A DNA stretch of 64,000 bases, from NCBI GenBank assembly GCA_023229435.1, contig JALNZF010000008.1, positions 44,517-108,516 on the forward strand, written 5' to 3'. The first letter of the stretch is position 1, and each line of letters begins with the position of its first letter. The translations under genes were made by a program, and so were the position numbers. Below the pieces are notes generated by a model, which saw only the letters and a program-made list of their open reading frames with translations, was not told the DNA's origin and made no database searches. This DNA comes from Nitrospirota bacterium (GTDB taxonomy: Bacteria > Nitrospirota > UBA9217). Below, one piece after another: positions 42,977 to 52,313 of this stretch.

Positions 42977-44110
42977 TCAGTCAACGAAGATTGAACTGTC
43001 CTGCGATTCTCTTTTGGTTAAAAATTCTTTTTTGAATTCCCTGAACCTCCCCTGCCCGATGCTCAGCCTGATGTTTCGCATCAGGTTGAGATAGAAATAA
43101 ATATTATGGATCGTCCCGAGCCGCAATGCCAATGTCTCACTTGCATTGAACAGGTGCCGCAAATAAGCCCTGGTGAAGTTCCCGCAGGTATAACAGCCGC
43201 ACCCGGGATCGATCGGTCGATGATCACATTCGTATTGGGCGTTCCTGATCACCACCTTGCCGAACGAGGTGAAGAACGTTCCGTTCCGGGCGTTCCGCGT
43301 CGGCATCACGCAGTCGAACATATCGATTCCGAGGTCAACCCCTTCCACGAGGTCTTCCGGCGTCCCGACCCCCATCAGATACCGGGGCTGGTCCCCGGGA
43401 AGCGAGGGGACCGTCGCCGACAGCATTTCGAACATCATGGGCTTGGTCTCTCCCACGGACAGTCCGCCGATCGCATACCCGTCGAAGCCTGTATCAACAA
43501 GCGCCTCCGCGGAGTGCTTTCGAAGATCGGGGTAGATCCCGCCCTGAACTATGCCGAACAGCGCCTGGCCCGTGTCTTTTTTCGCATCACGGCATCGTTT
43601 TGCCCAGCGAAGCGTGCGCTCAAGCGACTCATGGGCATAATCCCGGGTCGCCGGGTACGGCGTGCACTCATCAAAGGCCATGATGATGTCCGCGCCGAGC
43701 GCCTCCTGGATCTCCACGGCGTACTCAGGCGTAATCAGGTGCTTGGCGCCGCCGTCAAGGGGGGACTGGAACGTAACCCCCTCTTCCGTGATCTTCCTGA
43801 GTTCCGCAAGGCTGAAGACCTGGAACCCCCCGCTGTCCGTAAGGACCGGTCTATTCCAGCCCATGAACTTCTGGATCCCGCCGAGCTCCTTGATCAGCTC
43901 ATGACCCGGCCTCAGGAACAGATGGTACGTGTTCGAAAGGATGATCTCCGCGCCGAGGTCCACGAGGTCCGCCGGCGAAAGCGTCTTGACCGTGGCCTGC
44001 GTGCCCACGGGCATGAACACCGGGGTATTGACCTCGCCGTGGGAGGTCGTCATTTTGCCCAGGCGGGCGGAAGACGCAGGGTCCGTTTTAATTAAAGAAA
44101 AATTGAACAC
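42977..44110 (-). CDS. tgt: tRNA-guanine transglycosylase
   Basis: 377 residues. Tgt exchanges guanine 34 for preQ1 in the tRNAs for Asp, Asn, His and Tyr. LTDSGGFQVFSL carries the catalytic Asp, GIDMFDCVMPTRNARNG the nucleophile Asp, and the zinc site is CDHRPIDPGCGCYTCGNFTRAYLRHL. The start is taken as GTG at 44110, just before FNFSLIKTDPAS; the open frame further upstream is translated repeat sequence and is rejected. It belongs to the queuosine pathway with queH and queD elsewhere in the window. Confidence 0.94.
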   Translation of the reverse strand: MFNFSLIKTDPASSARLGKMTTSHGEVNTPVFMPVGTQATVKTLSPADLVDLGAEIILSNTYHLFLRPGHELIKELGGIQKFMGWNRPVLTDSGGFQVFSLAELRKITEEGVTFQSPLDGGAKHLITPEYAVEIQEALGADIIMAFDECTPYPATRDYAHESLERTLRWAKRCRDAKKDTGQALFGIVQGGIYPDLRKHSAEALVDTGFDGYAIGGLSVGETKPMMFEMLSATVPSLPGDQPRYLMGVGTPEDLVEGVDLGIDMFDCVMPTRNARNGTFFTSFGKVVIRNAQYECDHRPIDPGCGCYTCGNFTRAYLRHLFNASETLALRLGTIHNIYFYLNLMRNIRLSIGQGRFREFKKEFLTKRESQDSSIFVD

Positions 44111-44116
44111 TGTTCT

Positions 44117-44190
44117 CAGTGCGGAGTGCGGAATTCGGAGTGCGGAGTAACAGGCTTGCGGATTTTCATTACTCCGCATTCCGCACTCGT
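44117..44190. repeat. Dispersed repeat, GCGGAGTGCGGAATTCGGAG family (copy 1)
   Basis: AGTGCGGAGTGCGGAATTCGGAG pairs with ACTCCGCATTCCGCACT across a short centre, between argS and tgt. Partial copies are at 46660-46690 and 56230-56262. Confidence 0.65.
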
Positions 44191-44198
44191 TACACTCG

Positions 44199-45863
44199 CT
44201 ACATTCTCTCCGGCGCATTCACGCCAAGGATCTTCAGCGCGCTCTGGATCACCGTCTTCACCTGTTTCATCAGGAACAACTTGACGGCGGTCCGGTTGAG
44301 GTCCTCGGTAATGACCCGGTGCTTGAAATAATAGTTATGCAGCAAACCGGCGAGGTCCTGGAGATAAAACGTCAGCCGGTGCGGCTCGTATGCCAGGGCC
44401 GCCTCTTCGATGATCTCCGGATACTTCGCGAGCGCCTTGATGATGTTCCGCTCTTCTTCGAGATCAAGCAGCGAAAGATCAACAACATCGCTCTTCGGGA
44501 TACTGATGTTCCTGGTCTCGGCCTCGCGGAACAGGCTCGCGATCCGGGCGTGCGCGTACTGCACGTAGTACACCGGGTTCTCCCGCGACTGCTCCTTGGC
44601 AATGTCGAGATCGAAGTCCAGATGGCTGTCGGACCGCCGGGTGAGAAAAATATACCGTGCCGCGCCGCTGCCCACGTCCTGCACCACGTCCCGAAGCGTC
44701 ACGAAGTTCCCTGCCCGCTTCGACATGGGCACGGGCTGGCCGTGGCGCAGGATCGAGACAAGCTGGACCAGCAGCACATGGAGCGAATCTTTGGGATGGC
44801 CGAAGGCCTGGATCACTGCCTGCACGCGCGGGATATAGCCGTGATGGTCCGCTCCCCAGATGTTCACGAGCGTCGTGAACCCCCGGCCAAGCTTGTTCCG
44901 GTGATAAGCGATGTCCGTGGCAAGATAGGTGTAGCTCTTGTCCTTTTTCGTCACCACTCGGTCTTTATCGTCGCCAAAGGTGGTCGAGCGCAGCCACAGG
45001 GCACCGTCCTGTTCATAGCAGTTCCTGCTTTCCATCAGTTCATCGATGGACTGCTGCACCGAGCCGTCCTTGAGAAGCGCTGCCTCGCTGAACCAGGTGT
45101 CGAACCGTACGCCGAAGGACTCAAGGTCGATCCTGATGTCGGCAAGCATCGTTTCTTTTCCGTAGTCGCCGAACTGGTGAACGCATTCCTCAAAGGGAAC
45201 ATTCAGATAGTTCTTGCCGTGGAGCGTGATGAAGCCCTGGGCGATCTCTTCGATGTAGCTTCCGTGGTATCCGTCGTCGGGAAACGGCACATTGTTGCCG
45301 AGCGCCTGCTGATACCTCGCATAGACCGACTGGGCAAGAAGCCGGACCTGTCGGCCTGCATCATTAATGTAGAACTCCCGGGTGACATCATACCCTACCG
45401 CGGCAAGCAGATTCCCCAAGGCATCGCCGATCGCCGCGCCCCTGCCGTGCCCGACGTGAAGGGGTCCGGTCGGGTTCGCGCTCACGAATTCCAGGAGCAC
45501 CCGTTCTCCCTGGCCGATGTTCTTCAGTCCGTAACCGGGGCCTTCCGAATCTATGTCAAAGAGCGTCTTCTTCCACCGGTCCTGCTTAAAGGTAAAATTG
45601 ATAAACCCGGGACCCGCGATCTCGGTCTTCGCGATGATCCCGTCCTCGTCCTGGATATTGGCAATAATGATCTCGGCGATCTTCCGGGGCGGCCTGGACT
45701 CCGGCTTTGCCAGGGTCATGGCAAGCGCTGTGGCAAGGTCTCCGTGGCTCTTTTCCCTTGGGGTGTCAAGCGTGATTGCCGGCAACGTGTCGAGCTTCAG
45801 TTCTCCCTTTTCTTTGGCCCGCGTAAGGGCCTGGAGCAGGATTTCAGTCAGGGTTTGTTTCAT
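44199..45863 (-). CDS. argS: Arginyl-tRNA synthetase
   Basis: 554 residues. Class I synthetase with the HIGH-type motif PLHVGHGRGAAIGDALGN and KMSKS-type MSKRAGNFVTLRDVV, plus an N-terminal Arg-tRNA synthetase domain and the DALR anticodon-binding domain at the C-terminus. It charges tRNA-Arg. The C-terminal codons run up to the GCGGAGTG repeat. Confidence 0.96.
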   Translation of the reverse strand: MKQTLTEILLQALTRAKEKGELKLDTLPAITLDTPREKSHGDLATALAMTLAKPESRPPRKIAEIIIANIQDEDGIIAKTEIAGPGFINFTFKQDRWKKTLFDIDSEGPGYGLKNIGQGERVLLEFVSANPTGPLHVGHGRGAAIGDALGNLLAAVGYDVTREFYINDAGRQVRLLAQSVYARYQQALGNNVPFPDDGYHGSYIEEIAQGFITLHGKNYLNVPFEECVHQFGDYGKETMLADIRIDLESFGVRFDTWFSEAALLKDGSVQQSIDELMESRNCYEQDGALWLRSTTFGDDKDRVVTKKDKSYTYLATDIAYHRNKLGRGFTTLVNIWGADHHGYIPRVQAVIQAFGHPKDSLHVLLVQLVSILRHGQPVPMSKRAGNFVTLRDVVQDVGSGAARYIFLTRRSDSHLDFDLDIAKEQSRENPVYYVQYAHARIASLFREAETRNISIPKSDVVDLSLLDLEEERNIIKALAKYPEIIEEAALAYEPHRLTFYLQDLAGLLHNYYFKHRVITEDLNRTAVKLFLMKQVKTVIQSALKILGVNAPERM

Positions 45864-45874
45864 GAATGATTTTT

Positions 45875-45951
45875 CCTCACCCTCTCCCCGCTGGAGCGAG
45901 GGTATACATTATTCCTTCCTATCCCCCAAGGGAGAGGACCGAGGTGAGGGG
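45875..45951. repeat. Dispersed palindromic repeat, CTCTCCCC family (copy 2)
   Basis: CCTCACCCTCTCCCCGCTGG and CCCCCAAGGGAGAGGACC..GAGGTGAGGG, upstream of argS. Confidence 0.7.
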
Positions 45952-46111
45952 AACCGCGCTTCGACATCAGATCATGAATTACCCGTGAAACAGGCAATTC
46001 ATGCACATTACAAGCAAGAAAGTATATCGTATCTTCAATAAAAGTCAATAAAATAATCCCTTTACTTAGCAAAATCCGTGTGGTATTTTATAAAAAGAGG
46101 CGCAAACCCGT

Positions 46112-46567
46112 ATGTGGGTCCAGATGAACGTAAATACCATCCTCTTCGACAGCAGAAACAGCAGTTATATCGTCGTTTTGAAGGATGAAACAGGAAAGAA
46201 GATCCTCCCGATCTGGATCGGGGCCGCGGAGGGAAACTCCATTGCCCTGGCCATGAGCAACGTCAAACCTGCCCGTCCCCTCACCCATGACCTGATCGTC
46301 ACTATCTTCGACCGCCTGGAGGTCGAGATCGCCCGCGTGGTCATCAGCGACCTTATCGAGAATACGTTCTACGCATCGCTCTATCTTCTGCACAACAACA
46401 AGGAATTCCATATCGATTCCCGTCCCAGCGACGCCATTGCGATCGCGATCCGCATCAATGCGCCCGTGTTTGTGGAAGAAGAGGTGATCGCCAAGCAGGA
46501 CTCGACGACGCTCGACACCTGGATGAAGAACCTCGGAGAGAGCGGCGGGACGGAGTACAACGCATAA
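46112..46567 (+). CDS. Bifunctional nuclease (BFN/DUF151) family protein
   Basis: 151 residues. VNTILFDSRNSSYIVVLKDETGKKILPIWIGAAEG and SRPSDAIAIAIRINAPVFVEEEV match the bifunctional nuclease domain family, named after a plant protein with DNase and RNase activity; the bacterial role is unclear. ATG at 46112 or the Met four codons later may be used. A single gene flanked by minus-strand genes. Confidence 0.86.
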   Translation: MWVQMNVNTILFDSRNSSYIVVLKDETGKKILPIWIGAAEGNSIALAMSNVKPARPLTHDLIVTIFDRLEVEIARVVISDLIENTFYASLYLLHNNKEFHIDSRPSDAIAIAIRINAPVFVEEEVIAKQDSTTLDTWMKNLGESGGTEYNA

Positions 46568-46599
46568 ACGGTCAGAATCGATACTGATCGCTGACCTTT

Positions 46600-46690
46600 A
46601 TTGGAAATTGAAAATTGGAAATTTGAAATTGTAAATTTTCAAAACGCAACGCCCTTTAAATCCGCACTCCGCAATCCACATTCCGCAATT
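46600..46690. repeat. Two abutting repeat fragments (TTGGAAATTG and GCACTCCGC families)
   Basis: ATTGGAAATTGAAAATTGGA..AATTGTAAATTTTC at 46600-46639, then TCCGCACTCCGCAATCCACA at 46660-46690. Confidence 0.55.
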
Positions 46691-46693
46691 AGA

Positions 46694-47293
46694 TCATATC
46701 CCCCACCTCGGCGAAAGATCGTTCTCGACCCCCATGCTGTCAAGTACCCTTCCCGCGATGAAGTCCACCATGTCTGAAATGTGTTTGGGGTGATGATAGA
46801 ATGCGGGCATGGCCGGGATGATATGGCACCCGATCTCTGCGAGGGTGAGCATGTTCCTGAGATGGATGGCCGAAAGCGGCGTCTCGCGCGGCACGAGGAT
46901 GAGTCTCCGTTTTTCCTTGATCATGACGTCCGCGGCGCGCTCAATAAGGTTCGATGCAAAGCCATTCGCGATGGCCGCCAGCGTTTTCATGGAGCAGGGT
47001 ATCACGACCATGGCGTCCACCTTGACCGACCCGCTCGCGATGGTCGCGTACATATAATCTTCATCAAAGTACGTGATCTGCCCTTCTTTTGCCTCGAAGT
47101 GCCTCTCAAGCGCGAACTGAATATCGGTCTCCGAGCCCTTGAGCAAAAGCCCGGTCTCGTCGTTCAGGATCGAGAGCCCGTCGCCGGAAATGCAGAGGTA
47201 GATGTTGTGCCCCTCCTTAATGAGCCTCTGAAGTACCCGGTAGGCATAAGGAGCGCCTGATGCCCCGCTGATCGCCACGGTATAGGTTGACAT
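46694..47293 (-). CDS. ubiX: Flavin prenyltransferase UbiX
   Basis: 199 residues. ISGASGAPYAYRVLQRL, then VVIPCSMKTLAAIANGFASNLIERAADVMIKEKRRLILVPRETPLS, identify the UbiX/Pad1 family, which makes prenylated FMN for UbiD-type decarboxylases. No ubiD is adjacent, so it serves a partner encoded elsewhere. Confidence 0.95.
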   Translation of the reverse strand: MSTYTVAISGASGAPYAYRVLQRLIKEGHNIYLCISGDGLSILNDETGLLLKGSETDIQFALERHFEAKEGQITYFDEDYMYATIASGSVKVDAMVVIPCSMKTLAAIANGFASNLIERAADVMIKEKRRLILVPRETPLSAIHLRNMLTLAEIGCHIIPAMPAFYHHPKHISDMVDFIAGRVLDSMGVENDLSPRWGI

Positions 47294-47323
47294 GATTTAC
47301 CTCTTTCTTTTGTTCTTTCCTTC

Positions 47324-47409
47324 GTCATCCCCGAGTGCTTCTATCGGGGATCTGTCGCTGTACTCTCTGCTCCATAAATCAGATTCCCGATTAAACCTTC
47401 GGGAATGAC
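47324..47409. repeat. Dispersed palindromic repeat, TCATCCCCGA / TCGGGAATGAC family (copy)
   Basis: GTCATCCCCGAGTGC..ATCGGGGATCTG and GATTCCCGATTA..TTCGGGAATGAC, upstream of ubiX. Confidence 0.75.
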
Positions 47410-47445
47410 CGTTTTTGTAAAACTCGGATGGCATATTTTATCACC

Positions 47446-48690
47446 TCAGATGCCATTTCTGATTTCCAGCGTCTTGACCGCCAGCCCCGACAGCATCAAG
47501 CTCGCCAGCATCGCCAGCCCCGCGCCCATGCCGAATGCTGTGGCCGCGCCGAACTTCTGCCAGACCAGGCCGAAAAGCAGCGAGGCGGGAAACGCGCCGA
47601 ACCCCACAGCCAGGTGATAGAGGCCGAAGGCGGAGCCGCGCAGATGCGTCGGGGCAAAGTCAGCGACGAGCGCCTTCTCCACCCCTTCGGTCAAACCGAA
47701 GTATATCCCGTACACCATGAACAAAGCCCAGACATGCCACTGGCTGCTCGCGAACGCGAATCCCCCGTAGACCAGCGCGTACACGATCCATCCCGTGACG
47801 ATCACTTTTTTTCTGCCGATTCGGTCTGACAGGATGCCGCCCGGGACCGAGAACCCCATTTTTACCACATGGAGCGCCACCCAGATCGCGGGTAAAAGCG
47901 CTATCGGCACGCCAAGCTGCTGGGCACGCAGGAGCAGGAACGCGTCCGTCGAGTTTCCGAGCGTGAAGACCAGGACGATCGCGAGATACTTTCGGAATCC
48001 CGCAGGCATGCCCGCCCACGCAGCCCTGAAGTTGAATCCGCTCGATGGAACAGGCAACGGACCGTCCGCCGGGCTTTCCTTTAACCCGGCAAAGAGCAGG
48101 AGCACTGCCAGCAAGCCGGGGATGAACGACAGCAGGAAAAGCGTCTTGAGGTTCTCCTGGGGAGTGTCTTGGAGGACCAGAAGCAGACCGGTCGCGAGGA
48201 GCGGACCGATAATTGCGCCGCCGTGATCCATGGCCCGGTGGAACCCGTAGGCCATGCCCCGAAACTCCGGCAGCGTTGAGTCGGCGATGATGGCGTCGCG
48301 CGGCGATGTGCGCAGCCCCTTACCCACACGGTCCGAGAAACGGAGCGCCAGAACCTGGGGCCAGGAGGTGGCAACGGCAATGAGCGGCCGGATCACGTTC
48401 GAAATGGAATAACCGGCAACGATCCAGCCCTTGCGCCGCTTCACCCGGTCCGACAGGTAGCCGGAGGTGAGTTTCAGAAACGATGCCGTAGACTCGGCGA
48501 TGCCCTCGATGATCCCGAGCGCCGCGGGCCCCGCGCCCAGCACGGCAGTGAGAAAGACCGGCAGGAGCGGGTAGATCATCTCCGATGCGCCGTCATTCAA
48601 GAGGCTGACGAATCCGAGGATAACGACGTTTCTGGTGAGGCCTTTTCGCCGGCCGGATTGGGTAGATCCTGTTTCATTCATGGCAGACAT
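47446..48690 (-). CDS. Major facilitator superfamily transporter
   Basis: 414 residues with 12 predicted membrane segments. FVSLLNDGASEMIYPLLPVFL at the N-terminus and RTSPRDAIIADS after the fourth segment resemble the branch often annotated as MFS efflux transporters of unknown substrate. The cytosolic loop VGKGLRTSPRD is the conserved loop motif. A monocistronic gene by position. Confidence 0.88.
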   Translation of the reverse strand: MSAMNETGSTQSGRRKGLTRNVVILGFVSLLNDGASEMIYPLLPVFLTAVLGAGPAALGIIEGIAESTASFLKLTSGYLSDRVKRRKGWIVAGYSISNVIRPLIAVATSWPQVLALRFSDRVGKGLRTSPRDAIIADSTLPEFRGMAYGFHRAMDHGGAIIGPLLATGLLLVLQDTPQENLKTLFLLSFIPGLLAVLLLFAGLKESPADGPLPVPSSGFNFRAAWAGMPAGFRKYLAIVLVFTLGNSTDAFLLLRAQQLGVPIALLPAIWVALHVVKMGFSVPGGILSDRIGRKKVIVTGWIVYALVYGGFAFASSQWHVWALFMVYGIYFGLTEGVEKALVADFAPTHLRGSAFGLYHLAVGFGAFPASLLFGLVWQKFGAATAFGMGAGLAMLASLMLSGLAVKTLEIRNGI

Positions 48691-48765
48691 AATGAATGCT
48701 GACTTTACCCGATTTGAGCCATTTTTTCAATAACCATATTTGATAAAGTCGGGGAAAAGTCCTGT

Positions 48766-48846
48766 CTCACACGAAGACACAAAGTCACGAAGGGGAAACT
48801 CTATAATTCGAAATTTTTTTCTTTGTGATCTTTGTGGCTCCGTGTA
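48766..48846. repeat. Dispersed inverted repeat, CACGAAGACACAAAGTCACGAAG family (copy 2)
   Basis: CTCACACGAAGACACAAAGT and CTTTGTGGCTCCGTGT ends. The rest of the 48691-49014 gap holds only short open frames with no recognisable product. Confidence 0.65.
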
Positions 48847-49014
48847 AAAATTGGTTTTTTGCAGACTCATCATGCTTGTTCTTCCGAAAAAAGAGGCCCG
48901 GGAGCGTTTCAAACCATTCGTCAACATAAAAATCTTGCTTCTTTATATTCAATGCTATAAACTATAGAGGTAAATTAGTTGGTAATAATTTGTGCACGGG
49001 GGAGGAATAATCTT

Positions 49015-49458
49015 ATGCCGGACGTGGTGCTGGTCTCGAACATTGAAAAAATTGCCAAACTCAATATCTACCTGGAGGATTCGTTCAATAATTCCCGGTA
49101 CTCCGAGATAACCCAGGCCATCGGTATGCATTCCCTTCTTATCGATCCTCAGCATACCATGAAAGACCAGGCCGGTCTTTATCGCAGTATTCTGAACATG
49201 ATAAAAGAAAGGATCAGCAAGAGCAAAGGGAAAAACTACGGGGTCTGGTATGCAAACTTTCCGAACCTCATGGACGAACTGATATCTTCAAAACAGGTTG
49301 TGACCGACAACGCTTCACAGACAATTATCGCGTCTCACCGTGATGCGTATGGGCCTTTCAAGTCCGTTGATGACTTTTTCTTCTGGGCTCTCGACGACCG
49401 GAAACTGTCCCTGGACCAGATCGTCAAATATATCGAGAAGACCGCTGAGAAGCATTGA
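49015..49458 (+). CDS. Hypothetical protein, not recognised
   Basis: 147 residues, no signal peptide or membrane segment, probably cytosolic. The first half mixes short beta and helical stretches (PDVVLVSNIEKIAKLNIYLE), the second is mainly helical and ends with a coiled-coil-like DQIVKYIEKTAEKH. No motif is recognised. GGAGG lies nine bases before the ATG at 49015, which makes it a convincing gene. It is isolated between minus-strand genes. Confidence 0.7.
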   Translation: MPDVVLVSNIEKIAKLNIYLEDSFNNSRYSEITQAIGMHSLLIDPQHTMKDQAGLYRSILNMIKERISKSKGKNYGVWYANFPNLMDELISSKQVVTDNASQTIIASHRDAYGPFKSVDDFFFWALDDRKLSLDQIVKYIEKTAEKH

Positions 49459-49468
49459 ACCTCAATTC

Positions 49469-49541
49469 GAATGCTAAATGTTAAATGAAAAGAATAAACA
49501 GTGTGTCTTCACCTTTTGCATTTTGCATGTTCATTTTACCT
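49469..49541. repeat. Partial AT-rich repeat, TTTGCATTTTGCA family (copy 4)
   Basis: AATGCTAAATGTTAAATGAA and TTTTGCATTTTGCATGTTCATTTTAC, ending inside the last codons of the glycosyltransferase gene. Confidence 0.5.
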
Positions 49542-50559
49542 TGATCAGTTTCATCACTTCCTCAACCGTTATTTCCTCCATGCAGCGGACACCGATCTCG
49601 CATTTCCTCTGAAAACAAGGCGAACAAGTTATCCCCGTGCGTACAACGACATGCGATGGACCATACGGTCCGGTCCTCCACGGAGCGGTAGGGCCGAACA
49701 GCGCCAGGACTTTTGCCCCGGCCGCGGCCGCAAGGTGCATGGGGCCGGTGTCGGTGGAGATGAAGAGGTCGGCAAGAACCGCGAGAGCCGCCAGTTCCTT
49801 GAGCGTGGTCTCCCCTGCCCAATTCATCGCTGTTTCGCTCATCAGTGAAATGATCCGATCATTGACAGCCCGGTCTTCCGGGCTCCCCGTAAAAATGACC
49901 ACGGCATTTTTCTCCTTCACCAAACGGTCCGCCAATTCAGCGAACCTCCTCTCAGGCCAAAGTTTGGTGTTCCACCGCGCCACCGGATTCATTGCTACAA
50001 GCGGCCTGTCCTGCAAATTCATGGCTTCTATTTTTTCCCGGATTGCCGTGACTTCGCGCTCGATCGGAAGCGTACACAGGGAAGATGGATCCCTGGCGCC
50101 GAGATACCGCGCCACATTGAGATATCGCTCAAGGGCGTGTTTCTCGATATCATAAGCAGGCAGTCGCTCGTTCAAGAACAGGTGCGAAAGCTCGCGCGTC
50201 CTGTTGAAACCTATCTTGCGCGTCGCTCGGGCGAGACCAATGAGCATGCCGCTCTTTAGGAGCCCCTGAAAGTCGATGGCAATGTCGTAGCGTATGCTCC
50301 GCAGGCCCCGGATGAACCGGATGATATCCCCTATCCCTCTGACCACCTTCAACGGGTTCCGGAGCATCCTGAACCATGTTCGTCTGCGCGAAATCAGCAA
50401 GCGACCGATAAGGGGATGGCCTTCAAGGATGCCTGCCGCGGCCTCTTCGACCACCCAGGTGATCTCGCTGTCAGGATAGAGTTTTTTTATCGCCTCAAGC
50501 GCCGGCAGCGTCTGCACCACATCGCCGATGGCGGAAAGTTTTATAAAGAGTATTTTCAT
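49531..50559 (-). CDS. Glycosyltransferase family 9 protein (lipopolysaccharide heptosyltransferase-like)
   Basis: 342 residues. MKILFIKLSAIGDVVQTLPALEAI is the family 9 N-terminus. The C-terminal donor-binding half has MNPVARWNTKLWPERRFAELADRL and STDTGPMHLAAAAGAKVLALFGPTAPWRTGP. Such enzymes add heptose to the lipopolysaccharide inner core at the cytoplasmic membrane. The C-terminal CSPCFQRKCEIGVRCMEEI is a conserved Cys-rich tail in heptosyltransferase I/II-like proteins. The Met at 50559 is taken as start rather than the TTG at 50577. Confidence 0.9.
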   Translation of the reverse strand: MKILFIKLSAIGDVVQTLPALEAIKKLYPDSEITWVVEEAAAGILEGHPLIGRLLISRRRTWFRMLRNPLKVVRGIGDIIRFIRGLRSIRYDIAIDFQGLLKSGMLIGLARATRKIGFNRTRELSHLFLNERLPAYDIEKHALERYLNVARYLGARDPSSLCTLPIEREVTAIREKIEAMNLQDRPLVAMNPVARWNTKLWPERRFAELADRLVKEKNAVVIFTGSPEDRAVNDRIISLMSETAMNWAGETTLKELAALAVLADLFISTDTGPMHLAAAAGAKVLALFGPTAPWRTGPYGPSHVVVRTGITCSPCFQRKCEIGVRCMEEITVEEVMKLIKVK

Positions 50560-50613
50560 AACAGACACGTGTGCCAATCATAAGCCATCTGTCTGACGCA
50601 GTCAACCTGAAAC

Positions 50614-50652
50614 AAAAAAAGAAGCAACCTCTCATCACTGAGAGATTGCTTC
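50614..50652 (-). terminator. Intrinsic terminator of the FadL gene
   Basis: On the minus strand GAAGCAATCTCTCAGTGATG pairs back with GAGAGGTTGCTTC, and TTTTTTT follows. It lies 39 bases after the fadL stop. Confidence 0.85.
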
Positions 50653-50690
50653 TTCATGTCTTGATCAGATGATTCAAATAAAGGAATACG

Positions 50691-52193
50691 CTAGAACCGA
50701 TAGCTGTACATGACTTGTGCATTGGTCTGACTGTGCGTCACGGTCCCGCCAGCAGGGGCATTCGGTCCGGAGGTCTGCTTCACTTCCGGAGCGTAGGTGA
50801 ACGAGGCATCAATGGTCGATGCCTTGTCGATCATATAACCTGCGCCCACTATCACGTGCGTCTTTTCGATTGCCGGAAACAATGCGTTCAGATAGGTATC
50901 AGGGATCGGGTTATTGGCGTAATTGATGCCGCCGCGCAGTGTCCAGTCAGCATCAATCTTGTAAGCTGCGCCGATCATGATCACATTTTGGTCATCCCAC
51001 TTCTGGTCCATGGAGGCGTTAAGCACGGTGTTGTCAAATGCCGCAGCCATGCCGGCCTGGCCTGCATCCACGGTAAAGGTCATCTTGAATTCTTTCATCA
51101 CCGCGGCCCAATTGATCCACTTGTAATCCGCCACGATCATCAGATCGTTGGACACCTTAAACGCCATACCAATTCCCGCCATCTGCGGCCATTCAAAATC
51201 CTGCACCTTGATCTTGCCGGTGAGTGGAATCGTCGCAGGCATATAGCTGCCGTTAGGAGTACCGGTTGTCGCATAGCCGATATCCATATTTACGTTAAAG
51301 CTCACCTTGGCGCCGCTTGTTTCCAGATCGCTTAAAGCGGTTTTGCTGTGATACGCGGCTCCGATCGAGATATCGTCATTCACCTTGTATACACCGCCCA
51401 CTTTAGCGCCGAAACCAGTCCCCTTTGCCTTGCCGGTAAATGCGCTGGAATCGGAAAAATCAAAACGGGCCCAGGGAACAGGGTTAGCAGGATTAAAAGC
51501 TCCTGCCATATACATTCCGGCAAAAGCATCCACCATGCTGCCGGATGCAAAACCATATTGATGCTGATTCGGCGTGGACATGTCCATCCCCGCCATATTA
51601 AAGAACTGCTGGCCGTTCATCGCCATCTTCAGGTCCATCCCCGCCCATACAAAATCCACGGAAGCGCCGACGCTGAAGTTCTTGTCTATCTCATAAGCGA
51701 ACGGCACAAGCACTCTTCCGACGCTCACCTCGGAACGGACCTTCTCACCCGAACCATATGCCAGGAACGAGTTGGCGTCATATTCCGACCCCATGCCGCC
51801 CTGGGAGAACATGCCCACGCCATAGGACATTTGGCCAGCCTTTTGGACCCAGCCGATTGCCGGCATGTAGAAGGCGTTTGCGGATGATGACGATGACGCA
51901 CCTGGTGTCGTAGAGAATGAATTCGATTCATCCTTAGCCGTGATATTTGGCCCCAGATATCCCAGCGCAACGTCAAGCCGGTTGCCCTCGGGCATGAGAC
52001 CAAGCGTCGCGGGATTGTTCATCATCGCCGCGGTCCCGTTATCGTAGGCCATGGAAGCGCCGCCCATTCCGGTGGCGATCGGTCCATATCCCTCCAGATT
52101 CATGCCGTTCGTGGCAAACGCCGTCGTGGAAACCATTACCAAAGCGATACTGATGAACAACAGGTACAGCACAACAGGCAATGTCTTTTTCAT
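50691..52193 (-). CDS. OmpP1/FadL family outer membrane transporter
   Basis: 500 residues. A signal peptide ends near TTAFA, then the mature N-terminus TNGMNLEGYGPIATGMGGASMAYDNGTAAMMNNPATLGLMP is the FadL-type plug domain, followed by a beta-barrel with alternating strands ending in YSYRF. FadL proteins admit long-chain fatty acids or aromatic hydrocarbons. Such uptake may feed the acyl-CoA dehydrogenase of this genome. GGAGG lies before the ATG at 52193; the strong terminator follows the stop. Confidence 0.93.
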   Translation of the reverse strand: MKKTLPVVLYLLFISIALVMVSTTAFATNGMNLEGYGPIATGMGGASMAYDNGTAAMMNNPATLGLMPEGNRLDVALGYLGPNITAKDESNSFSTTPGASSSSSANAFYMPAIGWVQKAGQMSYGVGMFSQGGMGSEYDANSFLAYGSGEKVRSEVSVGRVLVPFAYEIDKNFSVGASVDFVWAGMDLKMAMNGQQFFNMAGMDMSTPNQHQYGFASGSMVDAFAGMYMAGAFNPANPVPWARFDFSDSSAFTGKAKGTGFGAKVGGVYKVNDDISIGAAYHSKTALSDLETSGAKVSFNVNMDIGYATTGTPNGSYMPATIPLTGKIKVQDFEWPQMAGIGMAFKVSNDLMIVADYKWINWAAVMKEFKMTFTVDAGQAGMAAAFDNTVLNASMDQKWDDQNVIMIGAAYKIDADWTLRGGINYANNPIPDTYLNALFPAIEKTHVIVGAGYMIDKASTIDASFTYAPEVKQTSGPNAPAGGTVTHSQTNAQVMYSYRF

Positions 52194-52313
52194 CTCTTCC
52201 TCCTTTTTAATTTTTGTCTCCATTTTCATCTTTTCCTCCCCAATAGCCCTACCCCTTTTATCTTGTTAAATAATAAAACAATGCCAACCGTGCGAATCAT
52301 CCTCTCATAGTTT

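Noticed and set aside
42977..44218. Longer Tgt start at 44218
   Set aside because: The extra 36 residues are translated GCGGAGTG repeat; GTG at 44110 begins the conserved protein.
44319..45869. 516-residue plus-strand frame
   Set aside because: Antisense to argS, whose synthetase motifs are complete.
48870..48963. Short frames resembling an FtsY N-terminus on the minus strand
   Set aside because: Only about 20 residues of vague similarity (GLKRSRASFFGR) with an equally open plus frame; cannot be supported.
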